The translations under genes were made by a program, and so were the position numbers. The notes under the pieces were generated by a model. The model was not told the origin of the DNA and searched no databases. It saw only the letters and a program-made list of their open reading frames with translations. Shown here piece by piece: positions 8,304-16,775 of a stretch of 64,000 bases of DNA (position 1 is its first letter; each line of letters starts with the position of its first letter). Source of the stretch: Streptomyces sp. AP-93 (GTDB lineage Bacteria; Actinomycetota; Actinomycetes; Streptomycetales; Streptomycetaceae); assembly GCF_022808175.1 (NCBI RefSeq), contig NZ_JALGBX010000017.1, positions 124,001-188,000 on the forward strand. Direction: 5' to 3'.

Positions 8304-9296
8304 ATGACCACACGAGCGGTTCACCCGAGCGACACGACGTACGCCACGAGGCCGTCCGCGGCCCCCGTCATGGGGACCGGGCGGCGGATCATGCGGGCGG
8401 TGGCCCTGGCCGCCACCCTTCCGTACCTGGGCCTGAAGGCCGCTTGGCTGGGCGGGAGCCGCATCGGGATACCCGACGGCAGCGTGCTCCTGGAGCCCGG
8501 GCTGTTCTTCACCGTGGCCAACGCCGTCACGCTGGTCATGGACGCCACCGTGATCCTGATCGTTCTGGCGCTCACCCGCCCCTGGGGCATGCGGGTGCCG
8601 TCGTGGCTGCTGGCCATCCCCGTCTTCGCCGCCACCGGCCTGCTCACCCCGATCCTGACCGGGTTCCCGGGCCAGATGCTCGTCAAGGCGCTGGGCATGG
8701 GGGCGGACGAGGCGGCGGGGGCGGCCCAGGAGCCCTTCCTCGACCCGTGGGTGTTCAACGTCGTCTACGGCGGCTTCACGCTTCAAGGACTCGCCCTGGC
8801 CGGGCTGTTCGTGCCCTATGCGCGGGAGCGCTGGGGTCGGCGCTGGCAGGGCGTGCTGGGGAAGAGGCTCCCGTCGTCCACGGGGGTGGTGGCGGGAGCC
8901 TCGGCGGTGACGGGCACGGCGGTGGCCTCGGTGTACCTGTACTGGGCGTTCGGAGGCACGGCAGGGCTGACCGCGAAGCAGGTCGCGGCGTACTCCGCGG
9001 AGACGGGAGTGGTCAGCGCGGTCCACGCGATGTGCGCCCTCATCGCCGCCGCCGGGGCGCTGCTGCTGGCCCGGGGCGGAGAGCGACCGGTGCGAGGACC
9101 GCTGGCGCTCACGTGGATCGGGTCGGCGGCGGCGCTGAGCTGGGGAGCGTGGATGCTGATCGCCGTGCTGGGCCCGGACCCCGAGGGCGAACAGCCTTCC
9201 GCGATGCTCCACTTGGCCTACGCTGGCCAGATGATCACCGGAATACTCGGGGCCCTCGTCCTCACCCGGTTCCTCGCCTCCCGCCGCACGGTGTGA
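8304..9296 (+). CDS. Polytopic membrane protein of unknown function
   Basis: A 330-aa protein with about eight predicted transmembrane helices, for example LFFTVANAVTLVMDATVILI, WLLAIPVFAATGLLTPI, VVAGASAVTGTAVASVYL, AMCALIAAAGALLLA and a C-terminal TGILGALVLTRFL. No transport or catalytic motif is recognised. TTGAGG precedes the ATG at 8304. Its stop codon overlaps the GTG of the histidine kinase (GTGA), so the protein is translationally coupled to a two-component system and may be its sensory partner or target (inference). Confidence 0.75.
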   Translation: MTTRAVHPSDTTYATRPSAAPVMGTGRRIMRAVALAATLPYLGLKAAWLGGSRIGIPDGSVLLEPGLFFTVANAVTLVMDATVILIVLALTRPWGMRVPSWLLAIPVFAATGLLTPILTGFPGQMLVKALGMGADEAAGAAQEPFLDPWVFNVVYGGFTLQGLALAGLFVPYARERWGRRWQGVLGKRLPSSTGVVAGASAVTGTAVASVYLYWAFGGTAGLTAKQVAAYSAETGVVSAVHAMCALIAAAGALLLARGGERPVRGPLALTWIGSAAALSWGAWMLIAVLGPDPEGEQPSAMLHLAYAGQMITGILGALVLTRFLASRRTV

Positions 9297-10711
9297 CGCG
9301 GGTGGGGGTGACGGCGAGGGGGAGGGCCGGCCTGAGCCGGCTGCTGGGGGCGCGGGCCCGGCTGCGCTGGGTGCACCTGATACTCGGCGGGGCCCTGCTG
9401 ATGCCGTACTTCCTGCTCACGCAGGTGGTGGTCGGGGGCCTCGGCAGCGGGAGCGACGCACGTACCTCCCTGCTGCTCAACTTCGCCGCCTATGCCCTGG
9501 CCCTGCCGATCGTCGCCGTGAGCGGGCTGTTCGGACTGGTCCGGCCGATGTCGGTGGCCGCGGTACGGGCCATGTGCGCGGTGCCGGGGGAGCTGCTGGC
9601 CGAGGGGCGGGCCCGGAGCTGGGCGGCCCGGGGGCGGGCCTCGGCCTGGTGGACCCTGCACCTGGGGGTCGGCGCACTGGTCAGCGGGATGAGCCTGGCG
9701 GTACCGCCCATGGCGGTGGTGCTGCTCGCCCTGCCCTTCGTGAGCGCGCTGCGGGAACTGCCGGTCGGGCTCGGCCCGTTCGACGCACAGGCCGAGCCGT
9801 ACGCGGCCCCCCTGCTCGGGATCGGGTTGCTGGCCGGGCTCGTCCTGTGCGCCGCCGGGGCGGGGGCGCTGCTGGCCCGGCTGGCGCCCGTACTGCTCGG
9901 GCCGACGGCGGCGGACCGGCTGGCGGCCGCCGAGGAACGCGCCGCGGACCTGGCCGTGCGCAACCGGCTCGCCCGGGAACTGCACGACGCCGTCGGGCAC
10001 GCCCTGAGCGCGGTCACCCTCCAGGCGAGCGCCGCCCGGCGGGTGCTCGACAGCGACCCCGGCTTCGTACGGGAGGCGCTGGCCGCGATCGAGGACACCA
10101 CCCGGCGCACGGTGGGGGAGCTGGACGCCGTCCTCGGCCTGCTGCGCGAGGGCGACGGAGCGGGCGCCGGGGGCACCGGCCTGCCCGCCGCTCCGACGCT
10201 CGCCGCCGACCTCGACGGGCTGCTGGCCCGCAGCCGGGCCTCCGGGACCCCGATCACCGCCCGCCAGGACCCGGGACCGGCCGGTGACTGGGCGTGGCTT
10301 CCGGCGATCGCCTCCCGCGAGGCGTACCGGATCGTCCAGGAGGGGCTGAGCAACGCGCTGCGGCACGGCACGGGCCCGGTCGACCTGCGGATCCTCGTAC
10401 GGGCGCGCGGTGGACACGGGGAACCGGGCGGGCGGGGCGAGTCCGGTGGAAAGGGTGAGTCCGGTGGGCAGGGGAAATCGGGTGGATGCGAGGAGCACGG
10501 TGGACACCAGAAGCACGGTGGGTACCAGGAACTGGAGATCACCATGACGAACGACGCGGCGGCCGCTCCGGGGGCCCGTACCACCGGGGGCCGCGGGCTG
10601 CACGGCGCCGCCGAGCGTGCCTCGCTGCTCGGCGGGCAAGTCGAGGCCGGGTGGCACGAGGGCCGGTGGCGACTGCGAGCCGTCCTCCCCCTCGGGGAGG
10701 GCGCCCGATGA
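9293..10711 (+). CDS. NarL-type sensor histidine kinase with hexapeptide-repeat insert
   Basis: A 472-aa membrane sensor kinase. The N-terminal half has four to five hydrophobic helices (ALLMPYFLLTQVVVGGL, AYALALPIVAVSGLFGLV, MAVVLLALPFVSALREL, GIGLLAGLVLCAAGAG). A HisKA_3 dimerisation helix follows with phospho-acceptor His at about residue 231 (ARELHDAVGHALSAVTLQ), then an HATPase domain with N box EAYRIVQEGLSNALRHG and G box TTGGRGLHGAAERASLLGG. Between N and G boxes lies an unusual run of seven 6-aa repeats starting Gly-Gly (10409-10534). The GTG at 9293 is chosen because it overlaps the previous stop; GTG 9302 or 9308 are possible. Overlaps the response regulator by ATGA, so all three proteins are coupled. 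Confidence 0.87.
   Translation: MTRVGVTARGRAGLSRLLGARARLRWVHLILGGALLMPYFLLTQVVVGGLGSGSDARTSLLLNFAAYALALPIVAVSGLFGLVRPMSVAAVRAMCAVPGELLAEGRARSWAARGRASAWWTLHLGVGALVSGMSLAVPPMAVVLLALPFVSALRELPVGLGPFDAQAEPYAAPLLGIGLLAGLVLCAAGAGALLARLAPVLLGPTAADRLAAAEERAADLAVRNRLARELHDAVGHALSAVTLQASAARRVLDSDPGFVREALAAIEDTTRRTVGELDAVLGLLREGDGAGAGGTGLPAAPTLAADLDGLLARSRASGTPITARQDPGPAGDWAWLPAIASREAYRIVQEGLSNALRHGTGPVDLRILVRARGGHGEPGGRGESGGKGESGGQGKSGGCEEHGGHQKHGGYQELEITMTNDAAAAPGARTTGGRGLHGAAERASLLGGQVEAGWHEGRWRLRAVLPLGEGAR
10409..10534 (+). repeat. Seven tandem 18-bp repeats in the kinase ATPase domain
   Basis: Seven consecutive 18-bp units each begin GGTGG or GGCGG and encode hexapeptides: GGHGEP, GGRGES, GGKGES, GGQGKS, GGCEEH, GGHQKH, GGYQEL. 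They lie between the N box and G box of the histidine kinase and keep the reading frame. Copies 2-4 are the most alike; later copies have drifted. Confidence 0.85.
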
Positions 10712-11526
10712 CGTCGCCGACCCCGCCGCCCCCGCCGCGGCTCCCGCCGCCGACCCTGTCGCCGCAGCTCCCGCCTACGCCCCCGCCGGCGGCCCCGCCT
10801 ACGACCCCGCCGGAGGTCGCGCCGGTGGCCCCGCAGGTGACTGCGCTGTCGGGCCCGCCGGCCCGCCCGCCGCTGCGGCTGGTCGTGGCCGACGACGAGC
10901 GGATGGTGCGTACCGCCCTGCGGGTCATCCTCGACGCCGAGCCCGACCTGGAGGTCGTCGGGGAGGCGGCCACCGGAGCCGAGGCCGTGGCCGTGGTGCG
11001 GGCGCTCGCCCCTGACGTGGTGCTGATGGACGTGCGGATGCCGGAGATCGACGGCATCCGGGCCACCGAGCGGATCCTCGCCACCATGGCCGAGCCGCCC
11101 CGGATCGTGGTGGTCACCACCTTCGAGAACGACGCCTACGTGTACGAGGCGCTGCGCGCGGGAGCCGCCGGGTTCCTCCTCAAGCGGGCCGCCCCCGACG
11201 AGCTGACCGCCGCGGTCCGGCTCGTGGCCCGAGGGGACTCGCTGCTCTTTCCGGCGGCCGTCCGCTCCCTGGCCGCCGCCCACACCGCGCCCGGGGCCGG
11301 CCCGGCCGCCGCGCGCTGGGTCGCCCGGCTCACGGACCGGGAGGCCGACGTACTGCGGCTGATGGCCACCGGGCTCTCCAACCACGAGGTGAGCGAGCGG
11401 CTCGGGGTCGGCCCGCAGACGGTCAAGACGCACGTGGCCGCGGTCCTGGCCAAGACCGGCTCCCGGGACCGGACCCAGGCGGTCATCGCGGCGTACGAGG
11501 GGGGCTTCCTCATGAAGAAAGGCTGA
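10708..11526 (+). CDS. NarL/LuxR-type response regulator with Pro-rich N-terminus
   Basis: A 272-aa response regulator. The receiver domain starts near residue 56 (LRLVVADDERMVRTAL) with the phospho-acceptor Asp at about residue 108 (VVLMDVRMPEIDG), Thr in VVVTTFEN and Lys in FLLKRAAPDEL. The C-terminal LuxR HTH is LTDREADVLRLMATGLSNHE followed by VKTHVAAVLAKTG. Compared with ordinary members of about 215 aa it has an extra proline-rich leader of roughly 52 residues. The ATG at 10708 overlaps the kinase stop (ATGA), supporting this start despite the low-complexity leader; a GTG near residue 44 would give a normal-length protein. Paired with the upstream kinase. Confidence 0.87.
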   Translation: MTSPTPPPPPRLPPPTLSPQLPPTPPPAAPPTTPPEVAPVAPQVTALSGPPARPPLRLVVADDERMVRTALRVILDAEPDLEVVGEAATGAEAVAVVRALAPDVVLMDVRMPEIDGIRATERILATMAEPPRIVVVTTFENDAYVYEALRAGAAGFLLKRAAPDELTAAVRLVARGDSLLFPAAVRSLAAAHTAPGAGPAAARWVARLTDREADVLRLMATGLSNHEVSERLGVGPQTVKTHVAAVLAKTGSRDRTQAVIAAYEGGFLMKKG

Positions 11527-11588
11527 GAACTCCGCCACAATCGGGGCAGAGCGGAACGGCTGGGACGGCCGGGACGTCCTTCTGGGGG

Positions 11589-13043
11589 ATGAACAAGACG
11601 ATCAGGCGTGCGTCGGTCTTCTGTCTGCTTCTGGTGCTGGCCCTTTTGGTGCGGGTCACCTGGGTGCAGGCATACCAAGGCCAGGCCCTCGCAGACGACA
11701 CCAACAACCGGCGCAACCTCATCGGGAAGTACGAGAACCCGCTGGGGAACATCATCGTGGGCGGGGAGGCGATCACCGGTTCCAAGGACACCGGCGGCAA
11801 GGACTTCCGGTACAAGCGGACCTACACCGACGGGCCGCTGTACGCGCCGATCACCGGTTACAGCTCCCAGGCCTTCGGGTCGAGCATGCTGGAGGGCGTC
11901 TACAAGAACATCCTCAACGGCACCGACAACCGGCTCAAGACGATCATGGACACGCTCACCAACAAGCGGGCCGCCCCGGGCAACGTCCTGACCACGATCG
12001 ACAAGGACGTCCAGAAGGCCGGCTGGGACGCGCTGCAGGGCAAGCAGGGCTCGGCCGTGGCCCTCGACCCGGCGACGGGCGAGATCCTCGCCGTCGTGAA
12101 CAACCCCTCCTTCGACCCGGGCACCATCTCCGGCGCCGGAGAGGCGGAGCAGAAGGCCTGGGAGGAGCTCAGCGCCGACAAGGGCAAGGCCATGGAGAAC
12201 ACGGCCCTGCGCAAGCCGCAGGCGCCCGGATCCACCTTCAAGCTGGTCACCCTGGCGGCGGCCATCGAGAACGGCCTGGTCACGAACATCGACACGCCGA
12301 CCGGGATCCCCGGCGACTACACGATCCCCGGGACGCGGACCAAGCTGCGCAGCGAGGTGGACGACTCGCTCTGCAACAACGCGACCCCCCGCAACGCGCT
12401 GAAGCTGTCCTGCAACAACGTCTTCGCGGACCTCGCCCACAAGCTCGGCCAGGACAAGATGCGCGCCATGGCGGAGAAGCTCGGCTTCAACGTGGTGCAG
12501 AAGACGCCCGTCTGGACCACCCCGTCCAGCAAGTACCCGACGGAGAAGATGTCGGTCGACCAGGTTGCCCAGACCGGTATCGGCCAGTTCGACGTCCAGG
12601 CCACCCCGCTCCAGATGGCCATGGTGACGGCCGCGATCGAGAACGGCGGCAAGCTGGTCTCCCCGCACGAGGTCTCCGAGGTCACCGACTCCAACGGCAA
12701 CGTGCTGGAGAGCTTCAAGAACCCGAAGTCCGAGCAGGTGATGAGCGCGAAGACCGCCTCGATGGTCCAGGACGCCATGCGGACGGTCGCCACCGAAGGC
12801 GGCGGCAAGAACGTCCAGATCCCGGGCGTCGAGTCGGGAGCCAAGACCGGTACCGCCCAGCGCGGCGTGAACAACAGCCTGCCGCCGCTGGCCTGGTACA
12901 CCACGTACGGAAAGATGAACGGCAAGCAGATCGCGGTCACCGTGGTGATCGAGAACTCGGACACCGACCGCTCCGAGATCGGCGGCGGCAAGCTGGCCGC
13001 CCCGGTGGCGCAGAAGATGATGCAGGCCTGGCTGAAGAAGTAG
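11589..13043 (+). CDS. Class B penicillin-binding protein (PbpA/FtsI-like transpeptidase)
   Basis: A 484-aa class B penicillin-binding protein that cross-links peptidoglycan outside the membrane. It has a single N-terminal membrane anchor (SVFCLLLVLALLVRVTWVQA), a pedestal domain, and the transpeptidase domain with Ser nucleophile motif STFK at residues 215-218, SCN in LKLSCNNVFADL and KTG in SGAKTGTAQRG. These three motifs have the correct order and spacing. Length and anchor fit the short PbpA type of actinobacteria. A G-rich site precedes the ATG. A hairpin terminator directly follows, and it stands as a single transcription unit downstream of the two-component system, which could regulate it (inference). 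Confidence 0.92.
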   Translation: MNKTIRRASVFCLLLVLALLVRVTWVQAYQGQALADDTNNRRNLIGKYENPLGNIIVGGEAITGSKDTGGKDFRYKRTYTDGPLYAPITGYSSQAFGSSMLEGVYKNILNGTDNRLKTIMDTLTNKRAAPGNVLTTIDKDVQKAGWDALQGKQGSAVALDPATGEILAVVNNPSFDPGTISGAGEAEQKAWEELSADKGKAMENTALRKPQAPGSTFKLVTLAAAIENGLVTNIDTPTGIPGDYTIPGTRTKLRSEVDDSLCNNATPRNALKLSCNNVFADLAHKLGQDKMRAMAEKLGFNVVQKTPVWTTPSSKYPTEKMSVDQVAQTGIGQFDVQATPLQMAMVTAAIENGGKLVSPHEVSEVTDSNGNVLESFKNPKSEQVMSAKTASMVQDAMRTVATEGGGKNVQIPGVESGAKTGTAQRGVNNSLPPLAWYTTYGKMNGKQIAVTVVIENSDTDRSEIGGGKLAAPVAQKMMQAWLKK

Positions 13044-13051
13044 AACTGGGC

Positions 13052-13082
13052 CGCGCCGGGAACCGGCAGGATTCCCGGCGCG
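13052..13082 (+). terminator. Hairpin terminator after the penicillin-binding protein gene
   Basis: CGCGCCGGGAA (13052-13062) and TTCCCGGCGCG (13072-13082) form a perfect 11-bp stem with a 9-nt loop, 9 bp after the stop codon, followed by TTCTCCTT. Confidence 0.85.
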
Positions 13083-13093
13083 TTCTCCTTCCC

Positions 13094-13597
13094 ATGATCA
13101 GGACCGCGCAGCCCGAAGACCTCGACGCCATCGCCGCCCTCCACACCCGGGCCCGCGCCACCTACTACCGGGGCCGGACAGCCGAAGAGGTCTATGGCGG
13201 CGCCGCCGAACTGGCGCGGACCCGTGAGGGCTGGTCCAGGGCGGTGGCCCGGGACGCGGCCGACGGCGGGGTGCTCTGCGCAGAGCGGGACGGCGAGCTC
13301 ACCGGGGTGGCGGCCTTCCGCACCGCCGACGGCGAGACCACCCTCACCCAGCTGCACGTGGACCCCGTCCACTGGCGCCGGGGCACCGGGGCGGCCCTGC
13401 ACGCCGCCTGCCTCGACGCCTGGCGCCGCGCGGGCATCCGCAGGGTCCGCCTGGAGGTCTACGAGCACAACCTCCGCGCCCAGGCCTTCTACGCCACCCA
13501 CGGCTGGCTCCCGGACCCCGCCGGCGCCCGGGCCGCGGGCTCCCACCGCATCCTGTGGCTCACGGTGGACACGGTCGGGGACCCGTCCGAGGGATGA
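13094..13597 (+). CDS. GNAT-family N-acetyltransferase
   Basis: A 167-aa GNAT acetyltransferase. It opens MIRTAQPEDLDAIAALH (typical beta1-alpha1), the acetyl-CoA binding motif A is LTQLHVDPVHWRRGTGAALH (Arg-x-x-Gly-x-Gly/Ala variant as RRGTGAAL), and the later strand-helix is VRLEVYEHNLRAQAFYATHGW. Substrate cannot be told from sequence. The ATG follows the upstream terminator by only 11 bp and has no Shine-Dalgarno, so the gene may be read leaderless or by read-through. Confidence 0.82.
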   Translation: MIRTAQPEDLDAIAALHTRARATYYRGRTAEEVYGGAAELARTREGWSRAVARDAADGGVLCAERDGELTGVAAFRTADGETTLTQLHVDPVHWRRGTGAALHAACLDAWRRAGIRRVRLEVYEHNLRAQAFYATHGWLPDPAGARAAGSHRILWLTVDTVGDPSEG

Positions 13598-13671
13598 CCC
13601 GTCCGGGGAATGAGACGCCGCCGCGGATGGTTGAACACGGAACAGTTGACTCCGTGGAGAGAAGAAGGAAC

Positions 13672-14382
13672 ATGCGCGTCGAGATCTGGAGCGACATCGC
13701 CTGCCCGTGGTGCTACATCGGCAAGGCCCGGTTCGCCAAGGGGCTGGCCGGCTTCGCACACCGCGAGGAGGTCGAGGTGGTCTACCGCTCCTTCGAGCTC
13801 GACCCGAACGGACCCAAGGGCCAGGTGGCGCCCGTCGTGGAGATGCTGGCCAAGAAGTACGGCCGCACCCTCGAAGAGGCCCGCGGCATGGAGGAGCACG
13901 TCGCCGCGAGCGCCCGCGCCGAGGGGCTGACATACCGCACCGAGGGCCGTGACCACGGCAACACCTTCGACATCCACCGCCTGCTGCACCTGGCCGCCGA
14001 CCGCGGCCGCCAGGAAGAGCTGCTCGACCTCGCCTACCGCGCCAACTTCGGCGAGGAGCGCTCCGTCTTCGACCCCGAGGTCCTCGTGGAGCTCGCCGTC
14101 GAGGCCGGACTGGATGAGGCGGAGGCCCGCGCGGTGCTGGCCGACGAGTCGGCGTACGCCGCCGAGGTGCGGGCCGACGAGCGCGAAGCGTCCGAGCTGG
14201 GCGCGAACGCCGTACCGTTCTTCGTGCTCGACCGTCGCCTCGGGATCTCCGGGGGCCAGCCCGCCGAGGTGTTCACGCAGGCGCTGGAGCAGGCCTGGGC
14301 CGGCCGCGAGGTCCTCGTGCCCGCCGCCCCCGAGGGCGAGGCGTGCGAGCCCGACGGCGCGTGCGCGGTGCCGCGCCCGTAA
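13672..14382 (+). CDS. FrnE/DsbA-like disulfide oxidoreductase
   Basis: A 236-aa cytoplasmic DsbA-family protein of the FrnE branch: thioredoxin-fold N-terminus with active-site CPWC (SDIACPWCYIGKARF, residues about 11-14), a helical insertion, and the cis-Pro region NAVPFFVLDRRLGISGGQP. FrnE relatives act as thiol-disulfide isomerases or in oxidative and cadmium stress; some act in polyketide pathways. Extra cysteines near the C-terminus (EACEPDGACAV) may be a second redox pair. The ATG at 13672 has an AAGGA site 5 nt upstream and is preferred over in-frame upstream starts. Confidence 0.88.
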   Translation: MRVEIWSDIACPWCYIGKARFAKGLAGFAHREEVEVVYRSFELDPNGPKGQVAPVVEMLAKKYGRTLEEARGMEEHVAASARAEGLTYRTEGRDHGNTFDIHRLLHLAADRGRQEELLDLAYRANFGEERSVFDPEVLVELAVEAGLDEAEARAVLADESAYAAEVRADEREASELGANAVPFFVLDRRLGISGGQPAEVFTQALEQAWAGREVLVPAAPEGEACEPDGACAVPRP

Positions 14383-14465
14383 GGCGTCGTCATAAGTAAT
14401 CCTTTGGTATGGTGCGCCAAACTCGGCAATGGACTTTGGGGTGGTCCTGGCGCAGAGTGAAGGTC

Positions 14466-15524
14466 ATGGACCTCCTTGCGCCCGAAGCCGTCCGCGACGA
14501 GTTCGCGCACTCCACCACCTATCTCAACACCGCCAATTGCGGGATCCTCCCGCGAGCCGCCGTCGCCGAGGTGCGGCGGCTCGCGGAGGCGGCCGGGGCC
14601 GGACTCCCGGCCGGCTTCGGCGACTTCGGCCGCGTCGAACGGGTCCGGGAGGCGTTCGCCCGCCTCGTCGGGGTCCGGGCGGACCGGGTGGCCGTCGGCT
14701 CGGCCGTCTCCACCCACGTCGGCCTGGTCTCCGCCTCCCTCCCGGCCGGATCCGAAGTCCTGTGCCCGGAGGGGGAGTTCGCCTCGGTCATCAACCCCTT
14801 CGTGGTGCGCGACGACCTCAAGGTCCGCTTCGCCCCGCTGGAGTCCCTCGCCGAAGCCGTCGGCCCGGACACCGCACTGGTCTCGCTGAGCGCCGTACAG
14901 TCCGCCGACGGGCGTACGGCGGACCTGGCGGCCGTACGCGCCGCGACCACCGCGCACGGGGCGCGGATGCTGGTCGACGCCTCGCAGGCGGCGGGCTGGC
15001 TGCCCTTCGACGCGAGCCCCTACGACTACACGGTCACCGCCGGGTACAAGTGGCTGCTTGCCTCGCGCGGGGTCTCCTGCCTCACGGTCTCGCAGGAGGC
15101 CCAGGACGCCCTGACCCCGCTGCACGCCGGCTGGGTGGCGCTCGCCGACATGTGGGACGCCATTTACGGCCCGCTGCGGGAACTGGCCCACGGGGCACGG
15201 CGCTTCGACGAGTCCCCGGCCTTCCTGGCCTACCACGCCGCCGAGTCCTCGCTGGCCCTGCTGGAGCGGATCGGCATCGACGCCGTCCACGCCCACGACA
15301 CCGCACTGGCCGCCCGCTACCGCGCGGGCCTCGCCCGCCTGGGCCACGAGCCCGTCCCGGGCGGATCTCCGATCGTCTCGGTGCCGGGCCTGGCCGGCCG
15401 TCAGGCCTCCCTGCTCGCCGCCGGTGTGGTCACGTCCGCCCGCGCGGGCCATCTGCGGGCCTCCTTCCACCTCTACAACACCGAGGCGGACGTGGACCGG
15501 CTGCTGAACCTCCTGGAGGGCTGA
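14466..15524 (+). CDS. Class V aminotransferase-fold PLP enzyme
   Basis: A 352-aa PLP-dependent enzyme of the aminotransferase class V / cysteine desulfurase fold. The N-terminus YLNTANCGILPRAAVAEV is the usual substrate-loop region, VDASQAAGWLPFD contains the PLP-binding Asp and Gln, and the Schiff-base lysine is in DYTVTAGYKWLLASRG. It lacks the reactive cysteine loop of IscS-type desulfurases near the C-terminus, so a lyase or aminotransferase role is more likely. ATG at 14466 has AAGG just upstream. Convergent with another PLP enzyme 5 bp beyond its stop. Confidence 0.84.
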   Translation: MDLLAPEAVRDEFAHSTTYLNTANCGILPRAAVAEVRRLAEAAGAGLPAGFGDFGRVERVREAFARLVGVRADRVAVGSAVSTHVGLVSASLPAGSEVLCPEGEFASVINPFVVRDDLKVRFAPLESLAEAVGPDTALVSLSAVQSADGRTADLAAVRAATTAHGARMLVDASQAAGWLPFDASPYDYTVTAGYKWLLASRGVSCLTVSQEAQDALTPLHAGWVALADMWDAIYGPLRELAHGARRFDESPAFLAYHAAESSLALLERIGIDAVHAHDTALAARYRAGLARLGHEPVPGGSPIVSVPGLAGRQASLLAAGVVTSARAGHLRASFHLYNTEADVDRLLNLLEG

Positions 15525-15529
15525 CCGGA

Positions 15530-16621
15530 TCAGGCGGAGGGCGGGGCCGCCGCCGACCAGGCGGAGCCCGCCGCCGCGAGAGCCCCGGCCGGGTCCACCG
15601 ACAGGGCCGCGGCCAGGGCCGTCAGGCAGGCGCCGACGGTGTCCGGGGAGGCCGCTGTGCCGTAGTGGTTGACCCGGACCATCTCCCGGGCCAGCGCGCC
15701 GCCGCCCGCCGCGAGCGGGGCCGCCGGATCCGCCGCCAGGGCCTTCGCCACCACCAGGGAGGCCTCCGGGACCCGCAGGGTGGTGGCCACCGGGGCCGCC
15801 GCCTCGTCCCGGCCGACGTACGGGGCGATGCCCAGCGCCACCGCGCCCGCGCGGGTCGCCGCCGCCGCGGCGGCGTGGCGGGCCGTCACCGCCGGCAGGC
15901 CCTCGGCGGCGATCCGGTCCAGGCAGGCCTCCAGCGCCAGCATCTCCAGCTGCGCCGGCGCGTGCGGCAGGGCCGTGCGCCCGCTGTCGATCCAGCGCTC
16001 CTTCCAGTCCAGCAGGGAGAGGTACGAGCGGCGCGGCGCCGAGGCGTTCTCCGCGAAGCGGGCCCAGGCGCGGTCGGAGACCGACACCGCGGAGACGCCC
16101 GCCGGTCCGCCCATCGCCTTCTGTGCGCCGATCACGCACAGGTCCACGCCCCAGGCGTCCGGCAGCAGCGGCTCCGCGCCCACCGAGGCCACCGCGTCCA
16201 GCATGAACAGCGCCCCGTGGGCCCGTACGGCCTCGCCGATCTCCGCCACCGGGTTGGTGTTCCCGGTGGCCGCCTCCGCGTGGACCAGGGAGACGAAGTC
16301 GATCTCCGGGTGCTCCGACAGGGCCCGGTCCACCTGAGCCGCGGACACGGCCGTGTCGAAGGGGACCTCCAGGTCCACGACGCTCGCCCCGCAGTCGCGC
16401 AGCCAGTTGCCGAAGGTGGTCCCGTAGGGGCCGGTCACCACGTTCAGCGCGGTCGAACCGGGCCGCGCGCCCGACCGGATGCACCCCTCCAGCGGCAGCA
16501 GGGCCTCGCCCTGGGTGATCACCACGTCGGCCCGGGTCCCGAGCAGCTCCGCGACCCCCCGCTCGATCGACGCGAAGCGCGCGGCGGTCAGGGGCGGAAG
16601 GTCCAGGAGGGGGTGGGTCAC
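15530..16621 (-). CDS. Alanine-glyoxylate/serine-pyruvate-type aminotransferase
   Basis: A 363-aa class V PLP enzyme resembling alanine-glyoxylate aminotransferases. Seen: TGPYGTTFGNWLRDCGA, the E-x-A-T-G-N-T-N-P segment (HAEAATGNTNPVAEI), PLP aspartate in FMLDAVASVGAEPL and the Schiff-base Lys in CVIGAQKAMGGPAGVS. The GTG at 16621 is the start. It converges on the other class V enzyme and is divergent from the amidohydrolase at 16776. Amino donor and acceptor are not predictable. Confidence 0.83.
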   Translation of the reverse strand: MTHPLLDLPPLTAARFASIERGVAELLGTRADVVITQGEALLPLEGCIRSGARPGSTALNVVTGPYGTTFGNWLRDCGASVVDLEVPFDTAVSAAQVDRALSEHPEIDFVSLVHAEAATGNTNPVAEIGEAVRAHGALFMLDAVASVGAEPLLPDAWGVDLCVIGAQKAMGGPAGVSAVSVSDRAWARFAENASAPRRSYLSLLDWKERWIDSGRTALPHAPAQLEMLALEACLDRIAAEGLPAVTARHAAAAAATRAGAVALGIAPYVGRDEAAAPVATTLRVPEASLVVAKALAADPAAPLAAGGGALAREMVRVNHYGTAASPDTVGACLTALAAALSVDPAGALAAAGSAWSAAAPPSA

Positions 16622-16775
16622 GGCGCCGCTCTCTTCGTTCTCTCGGTCTGGGGTCGTGCTCTGGGTCTGTGGTCGTGCTCCGAGTCCGGGACGGCTCTTG
16701 CGGTCCTGGGCCGTTCGTCCGGAAAAGTCCGGACCGACCTGGAGAGCCTACCGAGCCCGCGCATAGAGTGCGGCC

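Noticed and set aside
8207-9292. In-frame upstream extension of the histidine kinase
   Set aside because: It overlaps the membrane protein gene in another frame; the GTG at 9293 with GTGA overlap is the natural start.
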